64,000 nucleotides of DNA from Bradyrhizobium canariense (lineage in GTDB: Bacteria > Pseudomonadota > Alphaproteobacteria > Rhizobiales > Xanthobacteraceae), in contig NZ_VSST01000015.1 in NCBI RefSeq assembly GCF_019402665.1, forward strand, positions 248,001-312,000, in the 5' to 3' direction. Below, piece after piece: positions 27,301 to 35,709 of the stretch. Made by a program: the position numbers and the translations under genes. Under the pieces are notes generated by a model, which had not been told where the DNA came from, made no database searches, and saw nothing but the letters and a program-made list of their open reading frames with translations. Every line of letters begins with the position of its first letter. Position 1 is the first letter of the stretch.

Positions 27301-27810
27301 CGCCATCGCCAGCGTCACCATCAGCGCCACGTCGCCGACGATCGGGATGTGGGAGAAGGCCTGGTCTTCGCTCAGGATGGTTTCGAGCGAGGAGGCCACC
27401 GCCTTGAGCTGGAGCGCGATGTAGGGCACCGAGCCGATGATCGCGATCAGCGCGACGGTTGCCGCCACCGCCTGGCTCTTGCCGTAACGCGCGCCGATGA
27501 AGTCGGCGATCGAGGTGATGTTGTGGGCCTTGGCGAGCTGGATCACACGGCGGAGGACGCCGGCGCCGAGCCCGATCATCAGGATCGGGCCGACATAGAT
27601 CGCGAGGAAGTCGGTGGAGGTGCGGGTGGCGAAGCCGACCGAGCCGAAGAAGGTCCAGGAGGTGCAGTAGATCGCCAGCGACAGCGGATAGATCAGCCCC
27701 GAGGCGCGGCCCCGCCCGGCCCGCGAGCGGCGGTCGCCATGGCTCGCCACCAGGAACAGAAAGCCGATATAGCCGAAGGCGGCGGCGATCACGCCCCAAT
27801 CGTGCAGCAT
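24301..27810 (-). CDS. Hybrid sensor histidine kinase with sodium/solute symporter-like sensor domain
   Basis: 1169 aa, CbrA/NahK-like design. Residues ~1-480 are a 12-13-helix sodium:solute symporter (PutP-type) domain, for example YPLSLAIYCTSWTFFGSVG. A PAS region lies around 640-770 (GIAVFDADLQLICSNRQF), and a short coiled coil (LERANATLEKRVRDRTEEL) links to the HisKA domain with His in AAASHDILQPLNAARLY. The ATPase domain has NLISNAIKYTPRG, DTGVGIP and GLGLGLSIV. A C-terminal receiver domain has its phospho-acceptor Asp near 1096 (GLLVDYHLDRGNG) and a conserved Lys in VLNKPVKP. No response regulator lies next to it. It likely senses flux of a small carbon compound. The LuxR-type partner would be elsewhere. 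Confidence 0.92.
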   Translation of the reverse strand: MLHDWGVIAAAFGYIGFLFLVASHGDRRSRAGRGRASGLIYPLSLAIYCTSWTFFGSVGFATRTSTDFLAIYVGPILMIGLGAGVLRRVIQLAKAHNITSIADFIGARYGKSQAVAATVALIAIIGSVPYIALQLKAVASSLETILSEDQAFSHIPIVGDVALMVTLAMAAFAVLFGTRQTDATEHQHGLMLAVATESIIKLVAFLAAGIFVTFWMFSPHELIERAMKTPEAVRVINYSPSIGNFLTMTLLSLCAIMLLPRQFHVSVVENSSDAEVGRARWLFPLYLVAINLFVIPIAFAGLVSFPFGAADPDMYVLALPMEGGADLLSVAVFVGGLSAATAMVIVECVALSIMVSNDLVVPLVLQRRPEGRTGGADFSDFLLRSRRLAIFAIMVMAYFYYRALGNTQLAAIGLLSFAAIAQLAPSFFGGLLWRRATARGAIGGMLVGFAVWLYTLFIPSFMDTSTAGILLLQHGPFGIEALRPQALFGADLPPLMHGVVWSLSLNILTYVLLSLARRPSSIELVQADLFVPNTLAPISPNFRRWRTTVTVQDIQTTVAQYLGPDRARHSFEAFSARRNVRLESGAPADFELLQHAEHLIASSIGAASSRLVMSLLLRKRTVSAKAALKLLDDSHAALHFNREILQTALNHVRQGIAVFDADLQLICSNRQFGDLLNVPPHFIQFGTPLREILEFMGVSEPTDPIEREAMLERRLLAYTTDGEPYLERLPDRHMVIEILTNRMPGGGFVITFTDVTPTFEAAEALERANATLEKRVRDRTEELTRLNSELALAKSAAEDASISKTRFLAAASHDILQPLNAARLYVTSLVERQHSGEETRLVENIDESLQAIEEILGALLDISRLDAGAMTTSISSFKMADLMRSLEIEFAPIARAKNLALVFVPCSLPVESDRLLLRRLLQNLISNAIKYTPRGRVLVGCRRRGATLKICVYDTGVGIPAVKRGEIFKEFHRLEQGARIARGLGLGLSIVERLARVLKHDIAIDSNVGGGSVFSVTVPTAKAITHTAAVTSATPLARTSISGTLIVCIENDAAILDGMRTLLKAWDAEVIAVADPEGAIAAIETAGRRVTGLLVDYHLDRGNGIAAIRDIRRRFGDGIPAILITADRSPAVQMAARDEKVAVLNKPVKPASLRALLGQWRTQQMVAAE

Positions 27811-28203
27811 GGCGAGCGTGCTTCTCCCGGGGGCGCGCTGGCCGCGCCCGATCTCATTTTCCCTGTAAATCTAGCGCGTTGGGCGTGTGGAGGCGACAGC
27901 GAAATGCCGCGCGGGCGCGGGAACCGGGGTTGTCGTTAAGGTGCGCTGCCCCAAAGCTGCGCTGCCTCGGGCTCACCGAGAGAGTCCCCGCGCGGTACCC
28001 CCCTCCCTGACCCTCCCCCACAAGGGGGGAGGGAACGGAGAGAGCGTCCGCGTCGCAAGAATTCGAGACCGACCGTCACGCTGTGCGGCTACCCGATGTA
28101 AGGAGCCGCAACTCTCTCGCTCCCTCCCCCCTTGTGGGGGAGGGTGGGGAGGGGGGTAGCTCCGGGGACGGTGAAACTTAGATCGAAGAGAAGGCGAAGA
28201 AGC
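27811..28203. other. Gene-free spacer, 393 nt, with a long palindromic repeat
   Basis: Lies between the histidine kinase start (minus) and the hemA stop (minus). No coding frame stands out. Its main content is the large inverted repeat annotated separately; the first 180 nt should contain the kinase promoter. Confidence 0.6.
27997..28158. repeat. Large inverted repeat, ~47-bp arms
   Basis: The left arm (27997-28044) contains CCTCCCCCACAAGGGGGGAG and the right arm (28112-28158) its reverse complement with a few differences; the loop is about 67 nt. The two sides match over nearly 47 positions including the outer TACCCCCCTCCC and inner GAGAGAG ends. Such C/G-run palindromes are dispersed in rhizobial intergenic DNA. 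Here it lies directly after hemA and could end its transcript. Confidence 0.8.
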
Positions 28204-29433
28204 CTACTCCGCCGCCAGCGACTTCTCGCGAAGCGGCAGACCCAGGCGGTCCCACACTTGCAGCAGGGCTTCGGCGAGCTGATCGATCAGGCCGTCGTCG
28301 TGATAGGGCGAGGGCGTGATGCGCAGGCGTTCGGAGCCCTTGGCGACCGTCGGATAGTTGATCGGCTGGATGTAGATGCCGTGCTGTTCGAGCAAGAGGT
28401 CGGAAGCCTGCTTGCACTTCTCGGCATCGCCGATGAACAGCGGGACGATGTGGGTGTCGCTCGACATCACCGGCAGGCCGGCGGCGTTGAGGATCGCCTT
28501 GACCCGGGCGGCGCGATCCTGGTGACGCTCGCGCTCCCAGCTCGACGTCTTCAGGTGCTTGATCGCCGCGGTCGCGGCCGAGCAGATCGCCGGCGGCAGA
28601 GCGGTGGTGAAAATGAAGCCCGGCGCATAGGAGCGCACGGCGTCGATGATCTGGCCGTTGGCGGCGATGTAGCCGCCGAGGCAGCCGAACGCCTTGGCGA
28701 GCGTGCCTTCGAGAATGTCGATGCGATGCATCACGCCGTCGCGCTCGGCGATGCCGCCGCCGCGCGGGCCGTACATGCCGACGGCGTGGACCTCGTCGAC
28801 ATAGGTCATCGCGCCGTACTTCTCGGCGAGGTCGCAGATCTTGGCGAGCGGGGCGATGTCGCCGTCCATCGAATAAAGGCTCTCGCAGGCGATCAGCTTG
28901 GGCCGGCTCGGGCCTGCAGCCTGCAACAGCGCTTCGAGATCGGCGAGGTCGTTGTGGCGGAACACGACCCGCTCGCAGCCGGACTGGCGGATGCCTTCGA
29001 TCATCGAATTGTGGTTGAGCTCGTCGGACAGGATCAGGCAGTTCGGAATGAGCTTTGCGATGGTCGCGATGCCGGTCTGGTTCGAGACGTAGCCGGACGT
29101 GAAGAGCAGCGAGGCTTCCTTGCCGTGGAGATCGGCGAGCTCGGCCTCGAGCTGCACCAGCGGATGATGCGTGCCGGCGATGTTGCGGGTGCCACCTGCG
29201 CCGGTGCCGACCCGGGTCGCGGTCTCGACCATCGCGCCCACCACCTTCGGGTGCTGGCCCATGCCGAGATAATCGTTGGAGCACCAGATCACGACGTCGC
29301 GCTTGCCCTTGGGCGAATGCCAGAGCGCATGCGGGAACCGGCCGGCAATGCGCTCGAGATCGGCGAACACGCGGTAGCGCCGCTCGGTGTGGAGACGATC
29401 AAGGGCGGAATTGAAGAACTGGGCGTAATCCAT
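28204..29433 (-). CDS. hemA: 5-aminolevulinate synthase (C4 pathway)
   Basis: Condenses glycine and succinyl-CoA to 5-aminolevulinate, the first step of alphaproteobacterial tetrapyrrole synthesis, with pyridoxal phosphate in the cytoplasm. At 409 aa from [21 protein letters not shown] it has the usual bacterial ALAS length. PLP residues are clear: Lys247 in [13 protein letters not shown], Asp213 and His216 in [12 protein letters not shown], and the glycine-rich [12 protein letters not shown] loop. A nine-codon upstream extension is possible but not conserved in look. A consensus FNR/FixK box lies 134 nt upstream, consistent with reported low-oxygen control of Bradyrhizobium hemA. It is monocistronic by position. 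Confidence 0.97.
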   Translation of the reverse strand: MDYAQFFNSALDRLHTERRYRVFADLERIAGRFPHALWHSPKGKRDVVIWCSNDYLGMGQHPKVVGAMVETATRVGTGAGGTRNIAGTHHPLVQLEAELADLHGKEASLLFTSGYVSNQTGIATIAKLIPNCLILSDELNHNSMIEGIRQSGCERVVFRHNDLADLEALLQAAGPSRPKLIACESLYSMDGDIAPLAKICDLAEKYGAMTYVDEVHAVGMYGPRGGGIAERDGVMHRIDILEGTLAKAFGCLGGYIAANGQIIDAVRSYAPGFIFTTALPPAICSAATAAIKHLKTSSWERERHQDRAARVKAILNAAGLPVMSSDTHIVPLFIGDAEKCKQASDLLLEQHGIYIQPINYPTVAKGSERLRITPSPYHDDGLIDQLAEALLQVWDRLGLPLREKSLAAE

Positions 29434-29527
29434 CGTCAAACCTGCAGCGGAACCGACCAAAGACCCGCATATCCTTAGAGCTTTTCCAGCTCCAATGTCT
29501 ATGCGCTATCCCACATTTGGACCTGCG

Positions 29528-29548
29528 GGGCATTTGGGCAAAATGCCC
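29528..29548. promoter_or_regulatory. Palindrome in the hemA leader or promoter
   Basis: GGGCATTT and AAATGCCC form 8-bp perfect arms with a 5-nt loop, lying between the FixK-type box and the hemA start. If transcription starts ~41 bp from the box centre the palindrome overlaps the start region, so it could be an operator or a 5' leader hairpin. Confidence 0.4.
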
Positions 29549-29566
29549 TATCGTGCGATTTGAAAC

Positions 29567-29580
29567 TTGATCCGGATCAA
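29567..29580 (-). promoter_or_regulatory. FNR/FixK-type box upstream of hemA
   Basis: TTGAT-CCGG-ATCAA, a perfect match to the Fnr/FixK consensus TTGAT-N4-ATCAA. It is placed just beyond the end of the HEAT-repeat gene and upstream of hemA. With the box at -41.5 a leader of ~99 nt would result. The same motif occurs upstream of the irr-like gene at 42787. Confidence 0.8.
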
Positions 29581-29623
29581 GTTCGCGCGAGACGTAATGT
29601 TGCTCTGCACCATTGCGCCCGGG

Positions 29624-30241
29624 CTATCTGCGCGCCCCGATCGCCTGATGGGCGTGCGCGGCGGACTTGCGCACATGTCCGTCGTCATCGTTCAGCAGCG
29701 GGGTCAGCGCGGGTAGGACGTCCGGATCGCCGAAAGTCTCGGCGATCTCGCAGGCCCACAATCGATGCCGCGGAAGCTCATCCCTGGAAAATGCATCGAA
29801 CAGCAGCCGCCAATTGCCCGCGGCGGCGCCTCGCCGTAAGGTCCGCGCGGCTTCCTTCCGAACTCCGATTTCCGGATCGCGCCTGTAGAGATCAAAGGTC
29901 GAATGGAAATCCGCCTCATGCCAGATTTCCGCAAGGGCGCGAAGCGCGCACTCCCGCGTCGATGCTTCGGGCGCCCTCAGAAGGGGCAGCACGAGATCAT
30001 GAGCTTCGGCAAGCTTCCATTGCTCGACGATGCCGCAGGCGGTGCGCCTGACGTAGTCTGACGTGTCGGAAAACGCAGTGGTAATAATCGTGCGGAGTTC
30101 ATGCCCCCGCTTGTGTTGTCCGATGACCTCGATTGCGGTTCGCCGTACAAAGGCATCGCTCGCCGTTGACAGTGTCCGAAGCTCGCCCAGCGCTTCGTCG
30201 TCGTCCCGTGCGAGCAGGTTGCGGATGGCCTCATGGGTCAT
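29624..30241 (-). CDS. HEAT-repeat protein
   Basis: 205 aa made almost entirely of about six helix-turn-helix HEAT/PBS-lyase-like repeats of ~30 residues (FVRRTAIEVIGQHKRG, YVRRTACGIVEQWK, STRECALRALAEIW, GVRKEAARTLRRGA, HVRKSAAHAHQAIG). No signal peptide or catalytic motif, so it is a probable cytoplasmic scaffold. It starts 16 nt after the stop of the MBL hydrolase gene, so the two form an operon. Its partner and role are unknown. Confidence 0.78.
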   Translation of the reverse strand: MTHEAIRNLLARDDDEALGELRTLSTASDAFVRRTAIEVIGQHKRGHELRTIITTAFSDTSDYVRRTACGIVEQWKLAEAHDLVLPLLRAPEASTRECALRALAEIWHEADFHSTFDLYRRDPEIGVRKEAARTLRRGAAAGNWRLLFDAFSRDELPRHRLWACEIAETFGDPDVLPALTPLLNDDDGHVRKSAAHAHQAIGARR

Positions 30242-30257
30242 CGGCGGCCCCTGAAAC

Positions 30258-31319
30258 TCAGGTCGTCCTGAACTGCAACACGCCGTCTTTCATTTCCGCC
30301 GTCAGCCGGCCTTCCACGATCATGTAGTTGACGTGGGCGACCAGTTCGCCGGCGGCGAAACCCATCTGGTGTTCGTCCAGCACGTGCTTGTTGAACACCA
30401 CGGGCACCAAGGCGCGCGAGGTCTGCGGCACCTCGCGGCAGGCTTCCGCGATCAGGCGGCAGCGCTCCTCGTGGTGATCGGCGAGCTGCTTGATGCGGGT
30501 CTTCAGCCCGTAGAACGGCACGCCGTGGCCGGGCAGCACCAGCACGTCATAGGGCAGCGTCGTGGTGAGGCTGGCGAGCGAGGCCAGATATTCGCCGAGC
30601 GAGTTCTGGTCGGGTTCGACCGCCCACACGCTGACGTTCGGCGAGATCTTGCTCAGCACCTGGTCGGCCGAGAGGAACAGCTTGTCGTCGGCGCAATACA
30701 GCATCACCTGGTCGAGCGCGTGACCGCCGCCGGTGATCACCTTGAAGCGGCGCGTGCCGATCACGACGTCCTCGCCATGCGAGATGCGGCGGTAGGACGG
30801 CGGCAACACCGAGACGCGCTTGAGATAGTCCTGGCCGCGGCCGAGCAGCTTTTCCGTGAGCGACTCGTCCATGCCGTGGCGGCGGAAGAACAGCCGCTGC
30901 GCCTCCTTCCGCTCCTCGGTGCCGCGGTTCTGGTGATAGACCGATTGCAGATATTCGACCTGAGACATCACCAGCGGGCAGTTGAATCGCTCGACGATCC
31001 ACCCGGCCAGACCGACATGATCGGGATGGGAATGGGTCACGATCAGGCGCGTGATGTTGACGCCCTTCAGTGGTCCGTCGAACAGCTTCGTCCAGGCTTC
31101 GATCGTCTCCTCATTGCCGAAGCCGGCATCGATCATGGCGTAGCCGTCGCCATCGGCGAGCAGATAGATGTTCACATGGTTGAGGCGGAACGGCAGCTTC
31201 AGCCGCACCCACAACACGCCGGGCTTCACCTCGACGACCTCTTCGGGGCCGGGATGCTGTTCCCAGGGATAGCGCAGGGCGTCGGCGGAGGACTGCACGG
31301 TATCGGTCTTTGCGTTCAT
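30258..31319 (-). CDS. Metallo-beta-lactamase fold hydrolase
   Basis: 353 aa, binuclear metal hydrolase of the glyoxalase II/RNase Z-like group. The metal ligands are HSHPDH (~residue 95), the later His in TGGGHALDQ, the bridging Asp in FLSADQVLS and a final His in VLPGHGVPF. The C-terminal ~100 residues (LADHHEERCRLIAEA onward) form the winged-helix-like extension of LACTB2-type enzymes. No signal peptide. It is the first gene of a two-gene unit with the HEAT-repeat protein. A thioesterase or general hydrolase role is likely; the substrate is unknown. Confidence 0.87.
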   Translation of the reverse strand: MNAKTDTVQSSADALRYPWEQHPGPEEVVEVKPGVLWVRLKLPFRLNHVNIYLLADGDGYAMIDAGFGNEETIEAWTKLFDGPLKGVNITRLIVTHSHPDHVGLAGWIVERFNCPLVMSQVEYLQSVYHQNRGTEERKEAQRLFFRRHGMDESLTEKLLGRGQDYLKRVSVLPPSYRRISHGEDVVIGTRRFKVITGGGHALDQVMLYCADDKLFLSADQVLSKISPNVSVWAVEPDQNSLGEYLASLASLTTTLPYDVLVLPGHGVPFYGLKTRIKQLADHHEERCRLIAEACREVPQTSRALVPVVFNKHVLDEHQMGFAAGELVAHVNYMIVEGRLTAEMKDGVLQFRTT

Positions 31320-31413
31320 GCTACCGGCTTAAACCCGCTCGCCGCGGCGCGCCAGCCGAAAAAGGACGCTGGCGCGCCCGCATAGCGGTCATTCCGGGTT
31401 GCGGAACGGCGGC

Positions 31414-33567
31414 TTACGCCGCCCGCATGTTGTTGAGGAACGCGTCGATCTCTCCGCGCAGCATGTCGGCTTCGCGGCGGAGCGCGTCGGAGGCGCCGAG
31501 CACTTCGTTCGCCGCTGCACCGGCTTCCGCCGAAGCCGTGGAGACGCCGACGATGTTGCTGGAGACCTCGCTGGTGCCACCGGCCGCATGCTGGATGTTG
31601 CGGGCGATCTCGCGTGTCGCCGCGCCCTGTTCCTCGACCGCGGCGGCGATCGTCGTGGTGACGTCGTTGATCTCGCCGATGATCCGGCCGATGCCCTGGA
31701 TGGCGCCGACTGCCGAAGTCGTCACCGACTGCATGCTGGCGATCTGGCTGCGGATCTCCTCCGTTGCCTTGGCGGTCTGGCTCGCGAGGCTCTTCACCTC
31801 GGAGGCGACCACCGCGAAGCCGCGGCCGGCTTCACCCGCGCGCGCCGCCTCGATGGTGGCGTTGAGCGCCAGCAGATTGGTCTGCGAGGCAATCGTCTGG
31901 ATCAGGTCGACCACCACGCTGATGCGGCTCGCGCTGTCGGCGAGGCTTTGCACCGTGGCGTCGGTCGCGCCGGCTTCGTCGACCGCTTTCCTGGCGATCG
32001 CGGCCGAGGTGACGACCTGCTTGCTGATCTCCTCGATCGAAGACGACAGCTGCTCCGTGCCTGACGATACGGTCTGCACGTTGACCGAGGTCTCTTCGGC
32101 TGCGGAGGCAACCGCGTTCACCAGCGCGTTGGACTGGTCTGCCGTGTTCGACATGCTCTGAGCGGTCGATTGCATCGAATTGGCCGACTGCGCGAGATTG
32201 TCGAGTGCGGAGCGGACCGCGCCCTCGAATTCTGCAATCTTCGCCTCCATCTGCGCCGCACGCTCGGCCTTGGCGACGCGATCCCTGTCCTGCTCGCTCG
32301 CAAGCGCCCGGGCTTCGATCATGCTGTCGCGGAACACCGTCAGCGTTTCCTTCATCGCGCCGATCTCGTCGTTCTGCCGGGAGCGGACGATCTCGGTGTC
32401 GAGATCGCCGGCCGAGAGCAACTGCATGGCGCGTTGAAGCTCGCGAATGCGGCGCAGGATGTTGCGGCCGACATAGAGCCAGACGAACAGCGCCGAGCCG
32501 ACCAGCGTCAGTGCGCCGAGTGCCAGCATCGCGGTGGTCGCGAGCGAGATCTCCTGCCGCGCCTGGAAGGTCGACGCATTGGTCTCCTTCTGCACACCCT
32601 CGACCAGCTGCTGCACGCTGATGCCGAGGCCGACATTGAGCTTGCGGGCCTCGTCCAAAATGGTCTGGCCGTAATCGATGGCGTCGAGCTCCTTCTGGCG
32701 GATCTTGAACACGCCGGACTTGCCTTCGCCGAAGGCGAACAGCTTTTGCACGGTATCGCGCACCGCTTGCATCGAGGCAATGTTCGGCAGGTCCTCGAGG
32801 TTCGACTTGACGCGGTCGCGCGTCGCCTTGAACTCTTTCTCGATCGCCTCCAGCGTATCGCTGTTGTTGGCCGACAGCGCCGCCATCATGTCGGCGGCCA
32901 TCAGATTGCCGTTGGCGGAGATGGTCGCGACCTGGGAGACAGTGCGGGCGGCTTCGGTGGCATCGTCGGCGGAAACTTCCGCCGCGCCGAGGATCGCGTT
33001 CAGGCGCGTTTGCGCATCCAGCATGGCAGGACCGGCCGCACCGACGAAGGTGAGCTGCGCCTTGCGGAGCGCTTCATATTGCTTGTCATGCAGCGCGCCG
33101 GCATCGAGCCGCTCGCGCGCGGCCGACACCAGGCTCTGGGTCGCCTCGTCGATGCTCTTGGCGGTGTCGCGCAATGCGGTTGCGATCTGCTTGTCGGCGC
33201 CGAGTTCGATGATCTCGCCAAGCTTGGCCATGGCAAGCTGCTGGATCTCCTGCACCTTCTTGGTGCGTTCGTTCAGCGCCTCGTCGGACGGCGACGCCAG
33301 GAGGCCCGGCCCCTGCGCCGCGAGCGTTGCGCTTTGCGATGCGAGTTGAAGGCTGGCGGAAAGGCGCGGGATGTCGCGGCCGCTCAGGTCCATCATGGTG
33401 CTGCCGAGATGGTGGAAGACGAAGCCGGCGCCGGCTGCAATCACGAGGCCCATGCCCGCGATCACCGCGAAGGCCGTGAACAGGCTGCCGCGCACGCCCC
33501 ATGTCGGCATTTTGAAACGGGGCCGGATACGACCAAGCAAACGGCCAAGGCCCAGACGGATCGCCAT
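31414..33567 (-). CDS. Methyl-accepting chemotaxis protein
   Basis: 717-aa transmembrane chemoreceptor. TM1 lies at ~28-55 ([20 protein letters not shown]), then a ~290-residue helical periplasmic sensor, and TM2 at ~345-370 ([21 protein letters not shown]). A HAMP domain follows ([20 protein letters not shown]), then the cytoplasmic signalling hairpin with the conserved tip [20 protein letters not shown]. No C-terminal CheR-binding pentapeptide is visible (it ends FLNNMRAA). It forms receptor arrays with CheA and CheW, which are not encoded nearby, so it is an orphan receptor. Ligand unknown. Confidence 0.95.
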   Translation of the reverse strand: MAIRLGLGRLLGRIRPRFKMPTWGVRGSLFTAFAVIAGMGLVIAAGAGFVFHHLGSTMMDLSGRDIPRLSASLQLASQSATLAAQGPGLLASPSDEALNERTKKVQEIQQLAMAKLGEIIELGADKQIATALRDTAKSIDEATQSLVSAARERLDAGALHDKQYEALRKAQLTFVGAAGPAMLDAQTRLNAILGAAEVSADDATEAARTVSQVATISANGNLMAADMMAALSANNSDTLEAIEKEFKATRDRVKSNLEDLPNIASMQAVRDTVQKLFAFGEGKSGVFKIRQKELDAIDYGQTILDEARKLNVGLGISVQQLVEGVQKETNASTFQARQEISLATTAMLALGALTLVGSALFVWLYVGRNILRRIRELQRAMQLLSAGDLDTEIVRSRQNDEIGAMKETLTVFRDSMIEARALASEQDRDRVAKAERAAQMEAKIAEFEGAVRSALDNLAQSANSMQSTAQSMSNTADQSNALVNAVASAAEETSVNVQTVSSGTEQLSSSIEEISKQVVTSAAIARKAVDEAGATDATVQSLADSASRISVVVDLIQTIASQTNLLALNATIEAARAGEAGRGFAVVASEVKSLASQTAKATEEIRSQIASMQSVTTSAVGAIQGIGRIIGEINDVTTTIAAAVEEQGAATREIARNIQHAAGGTSEVSSNIVGVSTASAEAGAAANEVLGASDALRREADMLRGEIDAFLNNMRAA

Positions 33568-33670
33568 CGAAATTCCCCCACGCGTGATCTTTATGTTTTC
33601 GCCGCGGAGTATCCTCGGGCCAGGTTAAAAAATCGCAAGTCGCTCAATTGGTTGCGCACGTTCCGCACAG

Positions 33671-33706
33671 CGAAAAAAGAAGGGCCGGCAACGATGCCGG
33701 CCCTTC
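33671..33706 (-). terminator. Rho-independent terminator of the porin gene
   Basis: On the minus strand GAAGGGCCGGC, a 6-nt loop and GCCGGCCCTTC form a perfect 11-bp stem followed by a run of six or seven T, lying 26 nt after the outer-membrane protein stop codon. This is the clearest intrinsic terminator in the window. Confidence 0.92.
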
Positions 33707-33731
33707 ATCATGATAAGGTTTTGATAACCGT

Positions 33732-34457
33732 TCAGTAGCGCGCGACCGCCGAGTTGGCCCAGTTGAAGCGGTAGTTGACGCCCGCCTTGATGGTGTGGTC
33801 GTCGGTGGTGAAGTTGCCGGTGCCCGCCAGCGGACCACCGGTGAAGTGCGCGTCGCCGAAATTGTAGTACTGGTACTCGGCCTTGGCCGACCAGTTCGGG
33901 GCGAACATGTATTCGAGGCCGGCGCCGACGGTGTAGCCGTTGCGGTGATCGCCCGTGATGACGAAGGCCGCCGGCACGCCGCCGACAGTGACCTTCTCGT
34001 TGTTGTCGGAGTAGGCGTAGCCGCCCTTCACATAGAGCAGGCCCGGACCCCAGGTGTAGCCGACGCGGCCGGTGATCGAGCCGAGACCGCGCTGGTCGTT
34101 GGTGTAGGCGACGCCGCCCGGGAACACCGCGCCGACGCTGCCGGAGAGCCAGGAATACTGGCCTTCGACGCCGACGACGAAGTTCGGGTTGAACTGCCAG
34201 TCCGCACCAGCCTGCACGCCGCCGAGGAAACGGCCGTTGCCGTTATTGCCGGTGGAGAGGCCGCTGAAATTGTTGTCGCTGGAGAACGCGCCGCCGACAT
34301 GGCCACCGATGTAGAAGCCGGTCCAGTTGTAGATCGGCGCGGCATAAGCGGGCGCGGGCGCCTTATAGTAATTGCGGTTACCGAGATCGGCACCGACTGC
34401 CGGCGCAGCAGCGCCCAGCACGAGCAGCGCAACGGTCGCAAACAGAATCTTCTTCAT
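33732..34457 (-). CDS. Outer-membrane beta-barrel protein, Omp25/Omp31 (RopB-like) family
   Basis: 241 aa with a clear signal peptide (MKKILFATVALLVLGAAAPAVGA|DLG). Alternating aromatic/glycine strands follow: NWTGFYIGGHVGG, FLGGVQAGADWQFN, GSITGRVGYTWGPGLLYVKGGYAY, AGLEYMFAPNWSAKAEYQYYNFG and IKAGVNYRFNW. The alanine/proline-rich YKAPAPAYAAP linker after the signal is typical of rhizobial and Brucella Omp25/31-type 8-stranded barrels. The penultimate strand ends in VARY, with a terminal aromatic residue as BamA expects. It has its own intrinsic terminator and a ~220-nt upstream region, so it is a monocistronic abundant porin-like protein. Confidence 0.92.
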   Translation of the reverse strand: MKKILFATVALLVLGAAAPAVGADLGNRNYYKAPAPAYAAPIYNWTGFYIGGHVGGAFSSDNNFSGLSTGNNGNGRFLGGVQAGADWQFNPNFVVGVEGQYSWLSGSVGAVFPGGVAYTNDQRGLGSITGRVGYTWGPGLLYVKGGYAYSDNNEKVTVGGVPAAFVITGDHRNGYTVGAGLEYMFAPNWSAKAEYQYYNFGDAHFTGGPLAGTGNFTTDDHTIKAGVNYRFNWANSAVARY

Positions 34458-34680
34458 CGTCCAAACTCCAACACTTAGGTCCCCGGCAGGCGCGCTTTCC
34501 GCGCCGTCGTTGATTTTGCAGATAGCTCGCTTTTGACGAAAATGCTGTCACATCCGTGGCACAGCGGCAGCCAACCTAACGTATTGGGCCGTAAATGATT
34601 TTCGTGCTTAATGTCGGCTTAAGAAGTGGTGAAGGAAGGCTTAACTCGGCGCTGTCAGTGTAACTTGCGCGCGCATCTCA

Positions 34681-35001
34681 TTAACCAAGACGGCGCCGCG
34701 CCTCATCGCGCATCTGTTCGCGGAATGCAGCGCGCTTTGCGGGCCGGTCTTCCTCGCGCACGTCATGACGATCGAAGACGTCGAACTTCTCCAGGATCGG
34801 GTAGCGCTCGCTCGCCATCGCGAGCACGCGCAGCACCTTGGTCGCGGACGGTGTCGGGCCGCTGACTTCCCAGCGCCGGATGGTGTCGGCGCCGCCCTTC
34901 TCCGGCAATCCGCAAAGCCGGGCCATGTCGGCCGCGGTGAGCTTGCGTTCGAGGACGTCCGAGAGATCGTTGCGGAGTTGCTTCAGTTCGGGACCGGTCA
35001 T
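34681..35001 (-). CDS. Small helix-turn-helix (XRE-like) DNA-binding protein
   Basis: 106 aa. The segment LTAADMARLCGLPEKGGADTIRRWEVSGPTPS reads as a Cro/CI-type helix-turn-helix: an alpha-helix, a turn through GLPEKGG and a recognition helix TIRRWE. The C-terminus is charged (REEDRPAKRAAFREQ). A GAGGCGAT ribosome site precedes the ATG. Its target is unknown; it may be autoregulatory or act on the neighbouring porin gene. Confidence 0.72.
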   Translation of the reverse strand: MTGPELKQLRNDLSDVLERKLTAADMARLCGLPEKGGADTIRRWEVSGPTPSATKVLRVLAMASERYPILEKFDVFDRHDVREEDRPAKRAAFREQMRDEARRRLG

Positions 35002-35037
35002 ATCGCCTCAATACGCGAAGTCGATGAGGTGAATGCA

Positions 35038-35150
35038 CTAGAGCATTATCGGTTCTGATTGAATCAGAACCGAAGCTCTAGATCCTTGTTTCGACGCGTT
35101 TTCTTCACGCGAACCGGCATCCACTTCGCTCGAAAACGCTTTAGCGCTGA
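35038..35150. repeat. Dispersed palindromic repeat of rhizobial type
   Basis: CTAGAGC...GCTCTAG at 35038-35081 encloses GGTTCTGATT/AATCAGAACC, a near-perfect foldback. It runs on into TTTCTTCACGCGAACCGGC and ACTTCGCTCGAAAACGCTTT. I recognise this combination as a common intergenic unit in Bradyrhizobium/Rhodopseudomonas-like genomes (from memory, not a search). It sits between the HTH gene and the small gene at 35238. Confidence 0.72.
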
Positions 35151-35237
35151 TTCGGGTCCATCCGAAGGCGAGGCGCGGTAGCGGGCGGGCGTGCTAGTCT
35201 CGCGCCCGCCGGGCTCAGCAAAGGAAAGAATAGTCGC

Positions 35238-35585
35238 ATGCCCGTGTTCAAGCTGCCTCTGTCGGGGGACGTCGTGCAGTCCATCAACCCGATCACGTCG
35301 TTCTTCAGCCCGGCCGGCGGCCAGTTCGGTCTCGTGAACATCACGGTGGGCCAATCCTCGGCGCCCGATGTCGAGAAGGACCTACTGTCGGATGTCGGCA
35401 GTTACGGCAAGCAGATCGGCCAGGTCGCGGATGCGCTGCTCGTGGTCATTGAGCATCTGGAAGCGCTCGGTGACAGCGCATTCGGCGATGACAAGGCAAT
35501 CGCGGCCTTCAAGGAACTGATGCACTCGGTCGCGACCGTCAAGGAGCGCCACAACCGCAAGGCCTGTCGTCCGCGGCGGCGCTGA
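35238..35585 (+). CDS. Hypothetical protein, 115 aa
   Basis: Not recognised. The N-terminal half (MPVFKLPLSGDVVQSINP, then FFSPAGGQFGLVNITVG) looks folded and beta-rich. The second half (YGKQIGQVADALLVVIEHLEALG, then AIAAFKELMHSVATVK) reads as two amphipathic helices, and the tail is basic (RHNRKACRPRRR). No signal peptide. A GGAAAG ribosome site lies upstream. Codon use matches the neighbours, so it is likely a real gene. Confidence 0.65.
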   Translation: MPVFKLPLSGDVVQSINPITSFFSPAGGQFGLVNITVGQSSAPDVEKDLLSDVGSYGKQIGQVADALLVVIEHLEALGDSAFGDDKAIAAFKELMHSVATVKERHNRKACRPRRR

Positions 35586-35709
35586 TCATGCCGTGCGACC
35601 GCGCTCCGGCACCTTCGTGTGCGCACGGAGTTATGAACGGAGTGCTATGGAATTCTTCCGAACAATGAACACTTGGCGTACGGGGTCTACGGCGACGAAA
35701 GGATCAGCG

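Noticed and set aside
24280..27939. A 1219-codon open frame on the plus strand opposite the histidine kinase
   Set aside because: Its translation is Arg/His/Asp/Gly-rich with no domain. The minus strand encodes a textbook hybrid kinase; long antisense frames are expected at this GC content.
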